DNA from: JACPDH01 sp041671505
Lineage (GTDB): Bacteria; Acidobacteriota; Thermoanaerobaculia; Gp7-AA8
Assembly (NCBI GenBank): GCA_041671505.1
Contig: JBAZBK010000024.1
Location: 1-64,000, forward strand
Length of the DNA: 64,000 nt
Reading direction: 5' to 3'
Below are positions 60,701 to 64,000 of the stretch, in pieces; positions within the stretch are counted from its first letter, which is position 1; every line of letters begins with the position of its first letter. Below the pieces are notes generated by a model. It had not been told where the DNA came from, made no database searches, and saw only the letters and a program-made list of their open reading frames with translations. The position numbers were made by a program, and so were the translations under genes.

Positions 60701-60818
60701 TCTGCGGGTACTGGCGGACCGACAGCGAGCGCACGGCCTGCACGCCGGCAATCAGGATGAGCAGGTTGACGACGATCGCGAGAACGGGGCGTTTGATGAA
60801 GATGTCTGTGAGGCTCAT
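57732..60818 (-). CDS. RND efflux transporter, inner-membrane pump (HAE1/AcrB-like)
   Basis: The 1028-residue protein has the full RND topology: helix 1 at about 10-30, two large periplasmic loops, and helix blocks at about 335-500 and 855-1010. VVDDAIVVVENVERH (about 405-420) is the TM4 motif with the proton-relay aspartates. The LTIVIP-type N-terminus is replaced by IFIKRPVLAIVVNLLILIAG. The length is normal. It works with the adaptor whose gene overlaps its start by 4 bases and the TolC homologue upstream. Substrates cannot be read from sequence. Confidence 0.95.
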   Translation of the reverse strand: MSLTDIFIKRPVLAIVVNLLILIAGVQAVRSLSVRQYPQSDIAVVRVTTAYVGANADLVRGFISTPLERVIASADGIDYVESSSAQGVSTITVHLKLNYDTNAALTQIQAKVAQVRNDLPPEAEAPVIELETADNQFAAMYIGFSSKDLDQNEISDYLTRVVQPKLSAINGVQRAEILGGRTFAMRIWLAPDKMAARGISASDVRQALAQNNYLSALGKTKGSMVSVNLVANTDLRTAEEFRDLVVKEKNGDVVRLGEIADVVLGAESYDSEVRFSGETATFMGVWVLPTANSLEVIREVKKTIPEIESQLPAGMKVAVAYDSTRYIEDALSEVMKTLTETLVIVVLVIFLFLGSARSVVIPVVAIPISLIGAVFLMLVAGFTINLLTLLAIVLAVGLVVDDAIVVVENVERHIHLGETPFRAAILAARELAGPIVAMTITLAAVYAPVGIQGGLTGSLFREFAFTLAGAVIISGVVALTLSPMMGSKLLREGDTRRGFAGMINRHFEVVQRTYARLLSRTLEYRPVVLVLWGIVALLVVPFYLFSAKELAPNEDQGVVFGIVQASANSTLDQTSLYAHKVNDAFQSFPETERTFQLTFPNGGFSGMITKPWSEREKSTAELQMELAQKASKIPGVRVIPLVPPSLPGGGDFPVDFVIASTREPEELLQVANQLVQKAFASGMFMYADADLKFDQPQTEVVFDRDKVRSQGVDLAEAGRDLSTLLSGNYVNRFSIQGRSYKVIPQLSRAERLTPEQLEEIHVTGPDGQLVPLSTFATLKTTTEPRELKRFQQLNAVRIQGVIPPGVSLDQALRFLEDEAAKIMPPGFTVDYAGESRQLRVEGSKFLSTFLLSALLIYLVLAAQFESFRDPFIILAGSVPLALAGSLAFSFLGATTLNIYSQVGLITLVGLVAKNGILMVEFANELQKKGMAKLAAIIEASRVRLRPILMTTAATVVGHTPLILASGPGAGARNSIGIMLVSGMVVGTAFTLFVVPSIYVLVAKARTAETEEAADGAAPAGLVEARVIG

Positions 60819-61954
60819 GAGTTCTCCGGTTTCGGCGTCGGGTCGTTGCCAGGCTGGACGTCGTTGTTCACGAAGACGGCTGTGCCGTTGAAGAGCTTGA
60901 AGACTCCCGAGGTCGCGACCTGCTCGCCCGGCTTGATGCCCGACAGCACGGCCACCTGGTCACCGCGGGAGCCGCCCAGCTTGACGAACTGCTGCCTGAC
61001 TCCGAGGTACTTCACCCCGTTAGGTCGCGCGATCTGCTCGACGACGAAGACCGAGTCGCCGAACGGTGCGTAGTTGATCGCCGAGGCTGGAACGGTGATG
61101 ATCGAGCTCGTCGCGCCGAGGTCGACGTGCGCCTGGACGAACATTCCGGGACGCAGCGTTCCGTCGGGATTGTCGAATTCCGCGCGCACCCGAACGTTTC
61201 TCGTCGCGGAATCGACGAGCGAGTCGATCGCGGTCACCCTGCCCGAGCGCTGCTTTCCCGCGGGCCCTGCAGCCTCACCGTCGGGTGTCACGGTCACCGC
61301 GGTACCCGGCCGGAGGCTCACGACCTGCTGCTGCGGAACGGCGAAGTCGACGTAGATGGGCTGGAGCGCCTGAAGCGACACGATCGGGTCGCCGGCCGAG
61401 AGGTACTGACCGAGGTTGATCTGCCTGATGCCGAGTATTCCGGAGAAGGGCGCGCGAATCGTCTTGCGGGCGATCGTCGCTTCGATTTCCCCGACGCGAG
61501 CATCAGCCTGTGTGAACGCCGTGCGCGCGTCATCGAGCTCGGACTGCGACGAGACCTTCTTCAGCCTCAGTCCCTCAATCCTCTCGAGCTGCAACGTGGC
61601 TCGATCGCGCTGTGCCCTGGCGGCTTTCAGCTGCGCCTGCTCCTGCCGGCTGTCGAGCCTTACGAGCACGTCGTCCTTACGGACCGCACGCCCCGACTCG
61701 AACGCGATCTGCTCGACGATCCCGGGAAGGTCGGCCGCCACGGTGACTCCGTTCACGGCCGTCGCCGTGCCGATGGCGCCGAGTGTCGAGCTCCACTGCT
61801 CGTCCTTCGCCACGATCGTCGTGATCGCCTCGGGAGGGGGCTGAAACGATGCACCCTGTGCGATGGCGGCCTGGACCTGCTGGTATTTCAACGTGCCGAG
61901 CGCCGTGAGCACGACGACGACGACCACGAGCATCACAATCATTCTCTTTGCCAT
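60815..61954 (-). CDS. RND efflux periplasmic adaptor
   Basis: The 379-residue protein has an N-terminal membrane anchor (about 4-22). Lipoyl halves flank a coiled-coil hairpin (about 90-150, AQLKAARAQRDRATLQLERIEGL). Beta-barrel and membrane-proximal domains follow, with APFSGILGIRQINLGQYLSAGDPIVSLQAL near the middle. It links the pump to the TolC channel. Its stop codon overlaps the start of the pump gene. It follows the TolC gene by 32 bases. Confidence 0.94.
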   Translation of the reverse strand: MAKRMIVMLVVVVVVLTALGTLKYQQVQAAIAQGASFQPPPEAITTIVAKDEQWSSTLGAIGTATAVNGVTVAADLPGIVEQIAFESGRAVRKDDVLVRLDSRQEQAQLKAARAQRDRATLQLERIEGLRLKKVSSQSELDDARTAFTQADARVGEIEATIARKTIRAPFSGILGIRQINLGQYLSAGDPIVSLQALQPIYVDFAVPQQQVVSLRPGTAVTVTPDGEAAGPAGKQRSGRVTAIDSLVDSATRNVRVRAEFDNPDGTLRPGMFVQAHVDLGATSSIITVPASAINYAPFGDSVFVVEQIARPNGVKYLGVRQQFVKLGGSRGDQVAVLSGIKPGEQVATSGVFKLFNGTAVFVNNDVQPGNDPTPKPENS

Positions 61955-61986
61955 TTGAGGGCTCCTGTCTCACGAAGAGGAAGCGT

Positions 61987-63558
61987 TCATTCGAGCTCGA
62001 TGCCGCGCTCCTGGAGCAGCGCTCCAGTCGCGCGGGCAAGCTCGGTGCGCGCGGTTCGGTAATCGGTCAGCGCCCTGATCTCCGCGAGCCGTGCGGCCGC
62101 GAGATCGTTCTGGCGCGTAAGAACGAGGAAGGTGATGGAGAGGCCCGCGTCGTAGCGCTCCTTCTCCGCCATGAGCTGGACCTCGGCGGCCTCACGCGCA
62201 GCGCGCGCGGCTTCGATCCGCGCACCCGCCGTCTCCGCCGCGGCCACCGCGTCGAGAACCTCCGCGCGGATCGCCTTGCGGACCCGCGTCCTCTCCGCCT
62301 CGGCCTGCGCGAGCTCGTTGCGAGCGATCCCCGCGCCGGCGCGCGCCGAGCGGTTCCCGAGCGGCACGCTCAGCTGAAGGCCCACTCGCGCGTCGTCGAA
62401 GTCGCCGTCGCCGAGCTGCCCGAACGCATCGCCGAGGTTGCCCTCCAGATCCGCCGGCACATCGCCGGGAAGGCCCGGGATTCCGGAGGCTCCGGCGTTG
62501 CCCGAGCCGGCGAGGCCGAACCGGTCGTACGAGGCCACGAGGTCGAGCGAAGGACGGACGCGGTCACTCGCGAACGCCAACTCCACCTTGCGTCGGTCGA
62601 TGGCTCCCTCCACGACGGCAAGCTCGGGGCGCGACGCGAGTGCGCGGTCCATCTCCCCTGCGACATCGATCGCGGTGACCGCGGCGGAGATGTCCTCGAC
62701 GGGATCGAGCCGCTCGGACCACGCGTTCGTGTCGTCGCCGAGGATCAGGCGCTTGAGCGCCGTCTCGGCACGAGACGCTGCTTCCTTCGTCGCGAGCAGA
62801 TCGCCGCGGCGGCGCTCGAGCTCGGCACGAGGCTGGGCGGCCTCGGTCTCGGGAGCCACACCGCTCTCGATGCGGCTCATCGTGTCCTCGAGCTGCTGCG
62901 ACGCGAGCTCGACGGCTTCCTCCTGCACCCTGATCGCGCGCCTCGTCGCGACGAAGATCCAGTACGTCCGTTCCACGCTGGCGACCGTCTCCGACACTTC
63001 GCGGCGAAGGGCGCCCGCGGCGCGATCACGATCGGCCGCGGCGGCGCGAAGCGTGAGGCGGGCGGGATCGATTTCCCGGTCGCGGAGCAGCGGCTGCCGG
63101 AACGCGACGCCGAGCCGCGCTTCGTAGGCGGGAGAGAGAAGCGCGAACTCGCCGTCGGTCGTCGCGCGCGACGAGCCGGCGATGACCGAGATCGAGCCAC
63201 CCGACTTCAGAAGCTGGCTGAGCGAGGCGCCCGCCTCGGTGGTCTCGTCGTTAGGCGCGAGCGCGCCCTCCGGCGCTCCGGAAAAGGCGGAGTTGACCGG
63301 CGCGGTCGTCGAGCGCCACGCGACGTCGAGCCCCAGCTGCGGGTCGTACGCGCCTTTGGCGCCGTCGATCGCACACAGCGCCGACCCGAGCGACACCCGC
63401 TCGACGACGATGTTCTCGTTCTTCTCGAGGGCGCTGTCGATGGCGTCGCGCAGACTCAGCGCGCGCGCCGGGGCGGCTTCGCCATCGGCAAACAGCGCCG
63501 ATGGAAACAGTAGGGCCATCGCCAGCGCGACGACCAGCGATTCAATCGTTGTCTTCAC
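61987..63558 (-). CDS. TolC-family outer-membrane channel
   Basis: The 523-residue protein has a signal peptide (about 1-24, ending LFADG) and the two-repeat TolC helical architecture. Long alpha-helical barrels include RARAEAE-type heptads and SLRDAIDSALEKNENIVVER at the N-terminus. I chose the GTG at 63556-63558, which has GGAGG 6 bases upstream and produces a signal peptide; the longer frame adds 118 unlikely residues. The GTG overlaps the stop of the small upstream gene. It completes a tripartite efflux system with the two genes downstream. Confidence 0.92.
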   Translation of the reverse strand: MKTTIESLVVALAMALLFPSALFADGEAAPARALSLRDAIDSALEKNENIVVERVSLGSALCAIDGAKGAYDPQLGLDVAWRSTTAPVNSAFSGAPEGALAPNDETTEAGASLSQLLKSGGSISVIAGSSRATTDGEFALLSPAYEARLGVAFRQPLLRDREIDPARLTLRAAAADRDRAAGALRREVSETVASVERTYWIFVATRRAIRVQEEAVELASQQLEDTMSRIESGVAPETEAAQPRAELERRRGDLLATKEAASRAETALKRLILGDDTNAWSERLDPVEDISAAVTAIDVAGEMDRALASRPELAVVEGAIDRRKVELAFASDRVRPSLDLVASYDRFGLAGSGNAGASGIPGLPGDVPADLEGNLGDAFGQLGDGDFDDARVGLQLSVPLGNRSARAGAGIARNELAQAEAERTRVRKAIRAEVLDAVAAAETAGARIEAARAAREAAEVQLMAEKERYDAGLSITFLVLTRQNDLAAARLAEIRALTDYRTARTELARATGALLQERGIELE

Positions 63559-63791
63559 GGGTGTCCTCCATGGATCTCGACTCGCTGAATGAACGGATGC
63601 AGGCTCTCGGCGAAGCGCTCGGCCTGATCCGTGTCGATCCCGGTAAGCGCGCGAAGCTCGCAGGGGTTCAGATCGACGCCCTGCTCGACGAGCTCGCTCA
63701 AGGCCGACGGCGGTGACTCCCTGAACCTCCGGCGAAAGCCCTCGTCTGTGACGATGCGACCGATGACGATCTCGACATTGCGCTGACTCAT
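63555..63791 (-). CDS. Os1348/NHLP-clan-like small protein, possible RiPP precursor
   Basis: The 78-residue protein starts SQRNVEIVIGRIVTDEGFRR and has ALSELVEQGVDLNPCELRAL. It matches the helical leader-like pattern (VERVIGRLVTDEEFR, then a LTPxELEAL segment) of the Os1348 / Nif11-like / NHLP clan of RiPP precursor leaders, as far as I recall it. There is no obvious Gly-Gly site or Cys/Ser/Thr-rich core; the tail is VEIHGGHP. GGAAGG precedes the ATG. Its stop overlaps the TolC start by 4 bases, so it belongs to the efflux operon. It may be a leader-like regulatory domain and not a true precursor. No modification enzyme is visible in the window. Confidence 0.6.
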   Translation of the reverse strand: MSQRNVEIVIGRIVTDEGFRRRFRESPPSALSELVEQGVDLNPCELRALTGIDTDQAERFAESLHPFIQRVEIHGGHP

Positions 63792-64000
63792 TCGTGGCCT
63801 TCCCGGTTCGCGAGCACCTGGTACTCACTTGTCGTACGGGGCGGGTCGTTTTCGACATCGAGACGCCGCCCGGCTGCCAACCACACTCCAAGAGCCGTGC
63901 CAACCGCTGCACCCGAGCGCGAGCGGCGACGGAAGTCTCTGACCTCAGACGACTTCGAACGCGACATCCTCGCCGGGTGGCGGGCGCACCCCGTGACGGT
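63792..64000. other. Window edge upstream of the efflux operon
   Basis: About 210 bases to the end of the window, presumably the promoter region of the minus-strand efflux operon. I see no gene that can be supported, and no repeat family found elsewhere. Confidence 0.3.

Noticed and set aside
1..64000. tRNA, rRNA, prophage or insertion-sequence genes other than the RAYTs
   Set aside because: None could be recognised by reading; a covariance-model scan would be needed to exclude a tRNA.

Overview
The window is a GC-rich (about two-thirds GC by eye) bacterial chromosome segment. Most genes follow one codon style, ribosome sites are AAGGAG-like, and no phage, conjugation or CRISPR genes are seen. 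Three large Ser/Thr kinases (two fused to PD40/TolB-like propellers, one to an FGE-sulfatase-fold domain), DUF5666 repeats, TPR and ankyrin secreted proteins and dense palindromic intergenic repeats suggest Acidobacteriota or a close relative. This is inference, since no rRNA or other phylogenetic marker is present except carB.

Layout. 0-9.8 kb: two REP-associated tyrosine transposases (RAYTs) with REP arrays, a zinc-ribbon/TPR protein, an HMGL/isopropylmalate-synthase-type enzyme, a three-subunit molybdenum hydroxylase whose FAD subunit carries the extra cysteine loop of 4-hydroxybenzoyl-CoA reductases, and YkvA-like and unknown proteins. 9.9-17.1 kb: a DUF5666 repeat protein, carB and a secreted TPR protein. 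17.3-25.3 kb: a signalling island with two intact and one collapsed copy of a secreted HExxH protein, two divergent winged-helix/FHA regulators, a kinase with two tandem kinase domains, and a SpoIIE/PP2C phosphatase. 25.5-27 kb: an ECF sigma factor overlapping an anti-sigma/MGMT/Ada-zinc fusion. 27.3-33.5 kb: a histone-H1-like protein, a kinase-FGE protein, an ankyrin protein and two small membrane proteins. 34-38.7 kb: a MacAB-like ABC exporter (adaptor, two permeases, ATPase). 39-41.3 kb: a DedA-rhodanese gene with an in-frame UGA, then lhgO. 41.4-50.1 kb: a kinase-PD40 protein, archaeal-type gatE and gatD, and a Tat-lipoprotein EutB-EutC fusion. 50.7-57.6 kb: a membrane spermidine-synthase-like protein, a GT39-like transferase, LysM, GlsB-like, a small lipoprotein and a patatin lipoprotein. 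57.7-63.8 kb: an RND efflux operon led by a small Os1348/NHLP-clan-like peptide.

The strongest candidates for undescribed biology are the alkylation-sensing anti-sigma fusion (25476-26949), the UGA-interrupted DedA-rhodanese gene with a SECIS-like hairpin (38963-39919), the HExxH/FHA-winged-helix/dual-kinase island (17316-25297), and the exported EutBC fusion (47770-50121). Across the window, intergenic regions are built from heptamer tandem arrays in inverted pairs around unique cores, and the 7-mer GTTAGGC recurs about 30 times, often using otherwise rare TTA codons.
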